From: an uncultured Rhodospirillales bacterium
GTDB lineage: Bacteria; Pseudomonadota; Alphaproteobacteria; Acetobacterales; Acetobacteraceae
Assembly (NCBI GenBank): GCA_903932545.1
Contig: CAIZGT010000538.1
Span: 1 to 7,778 of the forward strand
DNA: 7,778 bases
Direction of reading: 5' to 3'
The notes beneath the pieces were generated by a model, which saw nothing but the letters and a program-made list of their open reading frames with translations, had not been told where the DNA came from and ran no database searches. The translations under genes were made by a program, and so were the position numbers. This document shows positions 1-5,665 of this stretch, in pieces (the stretch's first letter is position 1; each line of letters opens with the position of its first letter).

Positions 1-269
1 CTCCGCAATTCTGTTAGGTGCGGCTGCAATATTGCCCGAATGTCTCCAATGTCGGCAGCACGGAAGCGGCGATCGCAACTATCCTCACCCAGGAACGGCC
101 GGGAGCGGACACCGATACGCGCTGGGCAGTTAAGACGCCTTATGCGCTGACCCATGATTGCAGTCGTGGCACCGGGCCGATGGCCAAGGCGATGATCGCG
201 GCAATCGGCTGTCGGGGGCTGCGTGGATGTGGGTCAGAACAATCCCAATTCGATGACAGGCTGGCGACG
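1..269. other. Left-edge region without an assignable gene
   Basis: No complete gene is supported here. On the plus strand, the frame opened by GTG at 18 reads from there to about 210 with roughly 70% G or C at third codon positions, higher than at second positions, which looks like coding DNA. It begins directly after an in-frame stop at 15-17, has no evident ribosome site and matches no family I recognise. Beyond 270 the same frame lies exactly antisense to the SOUL gene codons, so its continuation there is a shadow. It may be the tail of a decayed or frameshifted gene, or chance. I see no clear terminator for the SOUL gene in this stretch. Confidence 0.35.
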
Positions 270-905
270 TCATTCACTGTTGGATTTTGTCACCGGCACC
301 GCAACCTCGTTGCGCCGAAGGAACGGCAACGTCCAAGGCGGATCGTAGAACCACACCACCGGCGCACCTGTGATTTGCCAATGGCCACTCTGCAATGCCG
401 CAATCAACTGGGCGCGCTGTGCGGCGATGGCAGCCGGGCCATGCAGGCCGGTGAAGCGGAGGACGGCCATCGTCTCGCCCGGCACTTCGAGCAGTTTTAC
501 GCCCGCATCATTCGGCTTAGGCAGTGTGGCCATCGTGTATTGGGCGGGCATGAAGAAGCGAATGGTCCATCCATCAGGTGATTTCTCCTGCGCCACTGGG
601 GCAGTCATGGCAATGGATTCGGAGGCGGATTGCGCCACCGGGGCCGTCATTGCCACTTTCTCGTTGGTTTGATTCGCACCGAAAATATATCCGGCAACCC
701 TGCGGAACCCGGCGCTGCGCGCAGCTTCCTCGTCGCCAGCGATAGTCACTTCGGCGGCGATGCGCGGGCCATATTGGCGGATTTCCACCACGCCCAGCTG
801 CCCCACCACATCGTATGCTGGCTCTTCAGTTCCCGCGCGAATGCCAACCACCGAACACCCCGCCAACGCCAAGCCAGAGACGACCGCCAAAATTCTGCCG
901 TGCAT
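270..905 (-). CDS. SOUL-family heme-binding lipoprotein
   Basis: This encodes a 211-residue protein of the SOUL/HBP heme-binding family. Family members bind heme or related tetrapyrroles, but the bacterial role is poorly defined. The N-terminus is a lipoprotein signal: a hydrophobic stretch at residues 5-16 ends in the lipobox LAGC, with Cys17 as the predicted lipidated residue. Serine at +2 suggests outer-membrane sorting if the usual Lol rule applies. Family hallmarks are YDVVGQLGVVEIRQYGP near 31-47, FRRVAGYIFG at 68-76, two AMTAPVAQ motifs at 85-92 and 99-106, and a C-terminal DPPWTLPFLRRNEV block at 188-201. The ATG at 905 was chosen because GGGAG lies 8 bases before it and the lipobox is then correctly placed; in-frame starts farther upstream give an unlikely hydrophilic extension. 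The gene lies 43 bases after the acyl-CoA synthetase stop and is probably co-transcribed with it. Heme binding itself is inferred from the family. Confidence 0.92.
   Translation of the reverse strand: MHGRILAVVSGLALAGCSVVGIRAGTEEPAYDVVGQLGVVEIRQYGPRIAAEVTIAGDEEAARSAGFRRVAGYIFGANQTNEKVAMTAPVAQSASESIAMTAPVAQEKSPDGWTIRFFMPAQYTMATLPKPNDAGVKLLEVPGETMAVLRFTGLHGPAAIAAQRAQLIAALQSGHWQITGAPVVWFYDPPWTLPFLRRNEVAVPVTKSNSE
589..654 (-). repeat. Internal 42-bp-offset repeat in the SOUL gene
   Basis: Two copies of a 24-base segment (589-612 and 631-654) differ at about four positions and are offset by 42 bases, exactly 14 codons. They encode the two AMTAPVAQ motifs. A double (I/V)AMTAPV motif is common in bacterial SOUL proteins, so this is probably a family trait and not a recent duplication. 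Confidence 0.6.
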
Positions 906-948
906 CGCACACACTCCCAATCTCATGGACGAGAGATGGGGATGGCGT

Positions 949-2616
949 TCAGAGATTACCCGCCAATTCTCGCTCCATCGCCTCACGCATCAAGAATTTC
1001 TGCATCTTGCCCGTCACCGTCATCGGAAATTCATCGACAAAGCGGACATAGCGCGGGATTTTGTAATGCGCGATCTGATCGCGACAGAAGTCGCGGATGT
1101 CCGCCTCGGTGATCGAGGTATCCGCGCGCAGCTTCACCCAAGCGCAAAGTTCCTCGCCGAATCGCGCATCCGGCACGCCGAACACCTGCACATCGGCAAT
1201 GGCGGGGTGGCGGTAGAGATATTCCTCCACCTCACGTGGATAGATGTTCTCGCCGCCCCTGATCACCAAATCCTTGATCCGACCGACGATGGCGCAGTAG
1301 CCGTCAGGGTCAAGTGTGGCGAGGTCGCCGGTGTGCATCCAACCGGCTTGATCAATCGCGCCCTTGGTGCGCGCCTCATCGGCCCAATAGCCGAGCATCA
1401 CGGCGTAGCCGCGTGTGCAAAGTTCGCCGGTAACGCCTGCGGGCACCACCCTGCCCTCGGCGTCGATCACCTTTGCCTCCATATGTGGATGCACGCGGCC
1501 CACGGTTGTCACACGGCGTTCGAGCGGATCATCTAGCGTGGTTTGGAAGCTCACCGGGCTGGTTTCGGTCATGCCGTAGCAGATGGTGAGGTCGCGCAGG
1601 TTCATCTGGGCGATGCAGCGTTTCATGAGTTCAATCGGGCAGGTGGTACCCGCCATGACGCCGGTGCGCAGGCTGCTCATGTTGAAGCTGACGAAATCAG
1701 GGTGATCAAGTTGGGCGATGAACATCGTCGGCACGCCGTAAAGCGAGGTGCAACGCTCCTCTGCAACGGTTTGCAAGGTGGCGAGCGGGTCGAAGCCCTC
1801 GCCGGGGAACACCATCGCAGCACCATGCGTGAGGCACGCCATCACCCCGATCACCATGCCGAAGCAGTGATATAGCGGCACTGGAATGCACACCCGATCT
1901 GCATCGGTATAGGCCATCGTCTCGCCGATGAAATAGCCGTTGTTGAGGATGTTGTGGTGGGTCAGCGTGGCGCCTTTCGGCGCGCCTGTCGTGCCAGAGG
2001 TGAACTGGATGTTGATTGGATCATCACTTTGCAAAAGTGCCGCAACCTTCACCAACTGCGCGCGATCCGTTGGAGTTGCGCGCGCTTCGATGGCAGCGAA
2101 GCTGAACGCGGCGGGGATGCTGGCATCACCGATCTGGATGATGCTGCGCAGATGTGGCACTCTTGCCGCTTGGACTGCGCCGGGTGTGGCAGTGGTAAGT
2201 TCTGGCATCAGCGTGGCCAGCATGGCGCCATAGTCGCTTGATTTGAACGCCGTCGCCGTTACCAGCGCCGCACATTCCACCTTGTTCAGCGCGTATTCTA
2301 GTTCTGTGAGGCGATATGCGGGGTTGATCGTTACCAAAATCAGCCCCGCCTTGGCGGTGGCGAGTTGGGTGATCACCCATTCAGCGTTGTTGGGCGACCA
2401 AATGCCAACGCGATCACCGGGTTTGAGGCCAAGCGAGAGCAGCCCGGCGGCAAAGCGGTCAACCCGCGCGGCAAGCTCTCCCCAGGTGAGGCGAACACCC
2501 TGTTGGCGAACGACCAAGCCAAGCGCATCAGGGCGTTCGGCGGCAGCCATATCCAGGCATTGACCAATGGTTTCGCCGCGAAGCGGGGCGTTTGACGGGC
2601 CGCTGACATAGCTCAT
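949..2616 (-). CDS. AMP-dependent acyl-CoA synthetase (fatty acid--CoA ligase family)
   Basis: This encodes a 555-residue cytoplasmic ligase that activates a carboxylic acid to an acyl-adenylate with ATP and then forms the CoA thioester. All adenylate-forming core motifs are present: the phosphate-binding loop FTSGTTGAPKG (205-215), YGMTETSP (347-354), HTGD (428-431), the hinge region GRIKDLVIRGGENIYPREVE (445-464), and the C-terminal catalytic lysine K537 in PMTVTGKMQK. Length and motif wording resemble medium-chain/ACSF2-like and FadD-like acyl-CoA synthetases; the sequence does not fix the chain length of the substrate. The start is uncertain. ATG at 2616 is annotated, but AGGGAG (2631-2636) lies 14 bases before it and only 8 bases before an in-frame TTG at 2622, which would add two residues. 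A longer reading back to 2784 would run through the upstream hairpin and is rejected. The SOUL lipoprotein gene follows 43 bases downstream, so fatty-acid activation and an envelope lipoprotein may share a transcript. Confidence 0.95.
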   Translation of the reverse strand: MSYVSGPSNAPLRGETIGQCLDMAAAERPDALGLVVRQQGVRLTWGELAARVDRFAAGLLSLGLKPGDRVGIWSPNNAEWVITQLATAKAGLILVTINPAYRLTELEYALNKVECAALVTATAFKSSDYGAMLATLMPELTTATPGAVQAARVPHLRSIIQIGDASIPAAFSFAAIEARATPTDRAQLVKVAALLQSDDPINIQFTSGTTGAPKGATLTHHNILNNGYFIGETMAYTDADRVCIPVPLYHCFGMVIGVMACLTHGAAMVFPGEGFDPLATLQTVAEERCTSLYGVPTMFIAQLDHPDFVSFNMSSLRTGVMAGTTCPIELMKRCIAQMNLRDLTICYGMTETSPVSFQTTLDDPLERRVTTVGRVHPHMEAKVIDAEGRVVPAGVTGELCTRGYAVMLGYWADEARTKGAIDQAGWMHTGDLATLDPDGYCAIVGRIKDLVIRGGENIYPREVEEYLYRHPAIADVQVFGVPDARFGEELCAWVKLRADTSITEADIRDFCRDQIAHYKIPRYVRFVDEFPMTVTGKMQKFLMREAMERELAGNL

Positions 2617-2630
2617 CTTCAAGGTGGTTT

Positions 2631-2636
2631 CTCCCT
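2631..2636 (-). promoter_or_regulatory. Ribosome binding site of the acyl-CoA synthetase gene
   Basis: On the minus strand this reads AGGGAG. It lies 8 bases before an in-frame TTG (2622-2620) and 14 bases before the ATG (2616-2614). The spacing favours the TTG, although most annotators would pick the ATG. Confidence 0.55.
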
Positions 2637-2694
2637 GCCGCAGCGTCTGGCGCGCCGATGCAAGCAGGATAACGCGGGACGCCTCAGACGCAAA

Positions 2695-2722
2695 CGGCCC
2701 GGTTGCTTTCGCAACCGGGCCG
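2695..2722 (-). terminator. Perfect 12-bp GC-rich hairpin, likely terminator of the HhH gene
   Basis: Arms 2695-2706 and 2711-2722 are perfectly complementary, with a TTTC loop at 2707-2710 on the plus strand. The hairpin begins about 30 bases after the stop of the minus-strand helix-hairpin-helix gene. On that strand only three T residues follow it, so it is an intrinsic terminator with a weak U-tract, or a hairpin protecting the 3' end. It separates this gene from the acyl-CoA synthetase gene. The remaining bases of this gap (2617-2752) hold the synthetase ribosome site and no convincing promoter. Confidence 0.7.
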
Positions 2723-2752
2723 CTGTTGTGTGACCGATTTTTGCGGATCAGA

Positions 2753-3169
2753 TCAGAGCTTGATGTGGCACTTGATGTCAGCAAACTCGGCCTTGCCGAT
2801 GCCAGCCTTGGACATCACGTCCTCCGGCGCGGCGAAGGGACGGTTGTCGATGATTTTCTTCGCGCGCGCTTTGCCGATGCCGTAGAGCTTGTCGAGGTCG
2901 GCAGAGGAAGCGGTATTGATGCTCATCTTGTCCGCATCAGCCACGACGGAGCTCTCGGTGCATTTTTCGTAGTGCCCGTTCTTCATTCCGTTTGAGGACG
3001 AAGTGGCTGTCTTGGCGGCGGGGGCTGGTGTTGCAGCAGGAGCCGCCGCTGGCTTCGGGGAAGCGGGTGCCGTGGCGGCGGGCGCTGGGGTGGCGGCAGT
3101 TTGAGCCATCACTGGCAGCGCTACGGCGGCGCTGAACACAGTGGCCATAACAATTTGTGCAAGGCGCAT
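2753..3169 (-). CDS. Exported helix-hairpin-helix (ComEA-like) protein
   Basis: This encodes a 138-residue protein with a cleavable Sec-type signal peptide: MRLAQ, a hydrophobic core to about residue 20, and probable cleavage after VMA at 20-22. A low-complexity Ala/Pro-rich linker follows (about 24-58), then a C-terminal domain with two helix-hairpin-helix hairpins, LYGIGKARAKKI (95-106) and AGIGKAEFADI (122-132). The phrase SINTASSADLDKL is typical of the ComEA DNA-binding domain, so non-specific binding of double-stranded DNA is plausible. Unlike classical ComEA there is no uncleaved membrane anchor, and the protein should be free in the periplasm. Two cysteines (C70 and C134) flank the domain and could form a disulfide there; this is inference. 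ATG at 3169 was chosen because GGAG lies 7 bases before it and it starts the signal peptide. The gene stands alone, divergent from the YidB gene, with a hairpin after it. A competence role is possible but no other competence gene is in view. Confidence 0.85.
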   Translation of the reverse strand: MRLAQIVMATVFSAAVALPVMAQTAATPAPAATAPASPKPAAAPAATPAPAAKTATSSSNGMKNGHYEKCTESSVVADADKMSINTASSADLDKLYGIGKARAKKIIDNRPFAAPEDVMSKAGIGKAEFADIKCHIKL

Positions 3170-3202
3170 TTTATTTCTCCGACCGATAAAATCCAGAGAC
3201 AC

Positions 3203-3363
3203 TCTGCCACTGGCTTTCGATGAGAGATAGAATGACCCATTTTAAGTTCTCGCAATGTCCAAATTGCGACAATTCGGTGACGTGACAATTTACGTCGCCA
3301 TACCCTGGCGACCGAGGTTGATCTCGTTTAGTTTCTTGGCAGATTTAACTTGGGAGTGGTTCG
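3203..3363. promoter_or_regulatory. Divergent promoter region with nested inverted repeats
   Basis: This AT-richer gap lies between the minus-strand HhH gene and the plus-strand YidB gene. It contains CGCAAT-N6-ATTGCG (3251-3268, perfect arms), the overlapping AATTG-CGA-CAATT (3262-3274), and an 8-bp imperfect inverted repeat with arms 3276-3283 and 3292-3299. A possible minus-strand sigma70 pair is TTGCGA (3250-3255) with TTCTAT (3227-3232) at 17-base spacing; its -10 match is poor and its -35 overlaps the first palindrome. No convincing plus-strand promoter was found for the YidB gene. The repeats are candidate operator sites for a dimeric regulator; none matches a site I can name. Confidence 0.4.
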
Positions 3364-3804
3364 ATGAGCGGCTTTTTTTCACAGATGGCGAGCAGCCTGC
3401 TGGGCAACGCAGCGGTGACCAGCGCGGTGGCTTCGGCCCTTCCCGGCATTATGACGCAGTTGCTCGGCACGGCTGAAGGTGCAACCGGCGGCGGCTTGGG
3501 TGGCGTTCTGGCGCAGCTCGAAAATGCGGGCCTGGGCGCGCAGGTGAAGTCCTGGCTTGGCCCGGACTCAAACCTGCCGATTACCGCCGAACACATCATC
3601 GCCGCCATTCCGCCGGAACAGCTCAACGCGATGGCCGACAAGCTGGGTCTGCCGCATGCTCAGGTGGCCGCCATTCTGGCTCAGGTTCTGCCGCATGCGG
3701 TCGATCAGGCGACGCCAGACGGCCAAGTTCCGGCCACCGGCGCGGCTGCCCCGTCGATTGACTACGCCGCGTTGATCGGTGCGGTGCTCAAAAGAGAGGC
3801 TTAA
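3364..3804 (+). CDS. YidB family protein (DUF937)
   Basis: This encodes a 146-residue protein of the YidB/DUF937 family, a widespread bacterial family without an established function. The diagnostic stretch is GLGGVLAQLENAGLGAQVKS (44-63) continuing into WLGPDSNLPIT, then an LNAMADKLGLPHAQVAAIL helix region (87-105) and QVLPHAVDQATPDGQVP (107-123), all close to the family consensus. The N-terminus (1-40) is Ala/Gly-rich and helical, with no signal peptide or long membrane segment, so the protein is probably cytoplasmic or peripheral. ATG at 3364 is supported by GGGAG at 3352-3356 with 7-base spacing. The gene is monocistronic: divergent from the HhH gene upstream and closed by a strong hairpin after 3831. 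The family assignment is firm; a specific function cannot be given. Confidence 0.92.
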   Translation: MSGFFSQMASSLLGNAAVTSAVASALPGIMTQLLGTAEGATGGGLGGVLAQLENAGLGAQVKSWLGPDSNLPITAEHIIAAIPPEQLNAMADKLGLPHAQVAAILAQVLPHAVDQATPDGQVPATGAAAPSIDYAALIGAVLKREA

Positions 3805-3809
3805 GCCAA

Positions 3810-3827
3810 CACGCACCCTTGTGCGTG
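3810..3827 (+). other. Small 7-bp hairpin after the YidB gene
   Basis: CACGCAC (3810-3816) and GTGCGTG (3821-3827) are perfectly complementary around a CCTT loop. No T-tract follows. It sits just before the main terminator and may be an accessory 3' structure. Confidence 0.45.
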
Positions 3828-3831
3828 AAAC

Positions 3832-3880
3832 AAAGAACCCCATTGCGATGCTGCCTGCATCGCGGTGGGGTTCTTTATTT
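3832..3880 (+). terminator. Strong intrinsic terminator, probably bidirectional
   Basis: Arms 3832-3851 and 3857-3876 pair over 20 bp, with two central G-U wobbles and a 5-base loop. On the plus strand the arm ends in TTCTTT and continues ATTTAT, giving a good U-tract for the YidB gene. On the minus strand the structure is followed by TTGTTTCAC, which is T-rich enough to help terminate the convergent otsA transcript, whose stop is about 50 bases away. Confidence 0.88.
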
Positions 3881-3927
3881 ATAAACGATGAGCAATCACG
3901 GGCATTTTTCGGTCAGATGAAACCCAC

Positions 3928-5448
3928 TCACCCAAACTTGGCAAATTCCTGAGTCTCGTCACCCACCAACTCCAGACGGTTGGAACGCACCGCACCACGC
4001 AGCAGTGAGGCGAGGAACAAGCGGCCCCAGGCGGTCGGCGTGCGGTATTCGATGGCGTTCCACAGCGATTGCCAACGCTCGACACGCTCGCCGAGCTTCA
4101 TGTTCATCGCCTGCACCATCGCCTCTGCCATCGCATCAGTGTCGTGCGGGTTGACGAGAATGGCTGCGTCAAGCTGTTGGGCGGCACCGGCAAAGCGAGA
4201 CAGGATCAGCACGCCAGGGTCTTGCGGATTCTGCGCGGCGACGAATTCCTTCGCCACCAAATTCATCCCGTCGCGCAGCGGTGTGACCAGACCAACGCGC
4301 GCGGTGCGCATGAAGCCCGCCGCTGTTGCACGGTCCACGCCATGCGAGATCATCCGCAACGGCAGCCAATCCGGCTCGCCGAAATCGGCGTTGAGATTGC
4401 CCGACTCCCGGTCAAGAGCTGCCTTCAGCGCACGATACGAGCCGACTTCCTTGCGCGAGATTGCTGCAACCTGGAGCAGCGTGAGACGGCGCTTCCAGGC
4501 AGGCTGCGTCTCTAGCAGGCGACGCAGGCCAGAGATGCGCTGCAACAAGCCCTTGGTGGGGTCGAGGCGATCCAGGCCCAAGATGAGGGTCTGGCCTGGC
4601 AGGCTCTGACGCAGCCGCACCACCGGCAGCTTGCGCGCATTGGCCTCAGCCATCGCGGCGAAATCCTGCGCGTTGATCTCCACCGGGAACACACCCAGCA
4701 TCACGCGGCGGCCATCAACCAGCAGCACATTGCCCGGCGCGCGCACCGCATTGGCAAACTGCACAGCGGAGGCGGCGAAATTCGCCATGTCAGTCTCGGT
4801 TTGGAAGCCGATCAGGTCGGCGGCCAACAATGAGGCGATCAGGTCGCCCATATCCGGCACAGATTCCAGCACGTCTGGCGCGCAGAATGGGATGTGCAGG
4901 AAGAAGCCGATTGGGTTGGAAACGCCCGAAGCGCGCAAAGCGGCCGGCAGTGGGAGCAAATGATAGTCGTGCACCCAAACCAGATCATCCGGCCCGATCA
5001 GCGCCTGGACTTCACGCGCCATGCGCGCATTTACGTCGCGATAGATTTGGGCGTCGGTGCGATCATACTGGATCAGATCCGGCATCGAATGCAGCAGCGG
5101 CCACAGCACGGCGTTGGAGAAACCGTTGTAATAGCGGTCGTGTTCTTCCGGCGTGAGATCGGTGGTGGCATAATCCACGCCGCCATGACGGGCCACTTGC
5201 GTGCCGGATTCGGCAGCCACCGGCGAAACTTTGCCGGACCAGCCGAACCACATGCCGCCGCGCTTTTCCATCAAACCATCCAGCGCCACCGCCAAGCCGC
5301 CAGCCCGCGGGCCGGAATCCGGCAACGGGACGCGGTTGGAGATCACCACAAGTCGGTTCATCGTGGCGGCGGCGAAACCGGGCCGTAGCTCGGTCACATC
5401 GGCCCCAAACGGACTTTCACGGCGGATGAATGTCGGCAGACGAGTCAC
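3928..5448 (-). CDS. otsA: Trehalose-6-phosphate synthase (UDP-forming), GT20 family
   Basis: OtsA transfers glucose from UDP-glucose to glucose-6-phosphate, giving trehalose-6-phosphate, the first step of the OtsAB trehalose pathway in the cytoplasm. With the GTG start the protein has 506 residues. Residues matching the catalytic set of E. coli OtsA are visible: R39 in ISNR, the RAGGL loop (48-52), W70 in FGWSGK, Y107 and W116 in the YYNGFSNAVLW segment, D161 in VHDYHLL, H185 in FLHIPF, R294 and K299 in LDRLDPTKG, and LRDGMNLVAKEF (391-402) with D393 and E401. The start is debatable. GTG at 5448 has GGAGG 5 bases upstream but adds 29 residues before MNRLVVISNR; the ATG at 5361, which fits the usual family N-terminus, has no visible ribosome site. 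otsB (the phosphatase) is not in this window: the neighbours are a convergent YidB gene and a divergent amidohydrolase gene. Confidence 0.95.
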   Translation of the reverse strand: MTRLPTFIRRESPFGADVTELRPGFAAATMNRLVVISNRVPLPDSGPRAGGLAVALDGLMEKRGGMWFGWSGKVSPVAAESGTQVARHGGVDYATTDLTPEEHDRYYNGFSNAVLWPLLHSMPDLIQYDRTDAQIYRDVNARMAREVQALIGPDDLVWVHDYHLLPLPAALRASGVSNPIGFFLHIPFCAPDVLESVPDMGDLIASLLAADLIGFQTETDMANFAASAVQFANAVRAPGNVLLVDGRRVMLGVFPVEINAQDFAAMAEANARKLPVVRLRQSLPGQTLILGLDRLDPTKGLLQRISGLRRLLETQPAWKRRLTLLQVAAISRKEVGSYRALKAALDRESGNLNADFGEPDWLPLRMISHGVDRATAAGFMRTARVGLVTPLRDGMNLVAKEFVAAQNPQDPGVLILSRFAGAAQQLDAAILVNPHDTDAMAEAMVQAMNMKLGERVERWQSLWNAIEYRTPTAWGRLFLASLLRGAVRSNRLELVGDETQEFAKFG

Positions 5449-5453
5449 GGAAA

Positions 5454-5458
5454 CCTCC
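5454..5458 (-). promoter_or_regulatory. Ribosome binding site deciding the otsA start
   Basis: On the minus strand this reads GGAGG, 5 bases before the GTG codon at 5448-5446. It is the only good ribosome site near the gene and favours the GTG over the ATG at 5361. Confidence 0.7.
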
Positions 5459-5469
5459 AAGTGCCGCAA

Positions 5470-5650
5470 GCCCTCCTGGAACCGGCTAAGAAGCAGTGCT
5501 TCATGGCCCAGGAACCCTCGCGATCACGTGATGTTTCGCATTGAGTGATGGCGACATTGCGGCAAGAAATGTGGCAGCGCGGCATTTTTTGAAATCGATG
5601 ATAAATTCGTGGGATACATCCTCTAAGGTCAGGATCGCTGACGGTTTGGC
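5470..5650. promoter_or_regulatory. Divergent otsA / amidohydrolase promoter region with palindromes
   Basis: This gap drives otsA leftward and the amidohydrolase gene rightward. It contains a perfect 10-bp palindrome ATCACGTGAT (5523-5532) and an interrupted palindrome GAAGCA-G-TGCTTC (5490-5502), both possible operator sites. A weak plus-strand sigma70-like pair is TTGAAA (5589-5594) with GATACA (5613-5618), 18 bases apart. A plus-strand GGAAC (5511-5515) followed after 16 bases by TGTT resembles the alphaproteobacterial general-stress (EcfG) promoter but matches the -10 only in part. No convincing otsA promoter was identified. All assignments are tentative. Confidence 0.35.
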
Positions 5651-5665
5651 GAGGTGAGTTTCCCG

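Noticed and set aside
760..1536. 258-codon plus-strand open frame
   Set aside because: It runs antisense through the SOUL and acyl-CoA synthetase genes, both secure by motif, and has no domain or ribosome site.
2666..2693. Possible minus-strand promoter TTGCGT-N16-TATCCT for the acyl-CoA synthetase
   Set aside because: Only about half of the consensus bases match and the -35 overlaps the tail of the hairpin; too weak to annotate.
2695..2722. Hairpin considered as a dispersed repeat (REP-like) or attachment site
   Set aside because: Only one copy is present in the window and its position just after a stop codon fits a terminator.
2617..2784. Upstream extension of the acyl-CoA synthetase reading frame
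   Set aside because: The extension passes through the terminator hairpin and overlaps the 3' end of the HhH gene; its residues do not resemble the family N-terminus.
3255..3476. 73-codon plus-strand open frame starting before the YidB gene
   Set aside because: It overlaps the YidB gene in another frame, and the YidB start has a proper ribosome site at 3352-3356.
4894..5388. 164-codon plus-strand open frame inside otsA
   Set aside because: It is antisense to conserved otsA catalytic segments and shows no recognisable protein features.
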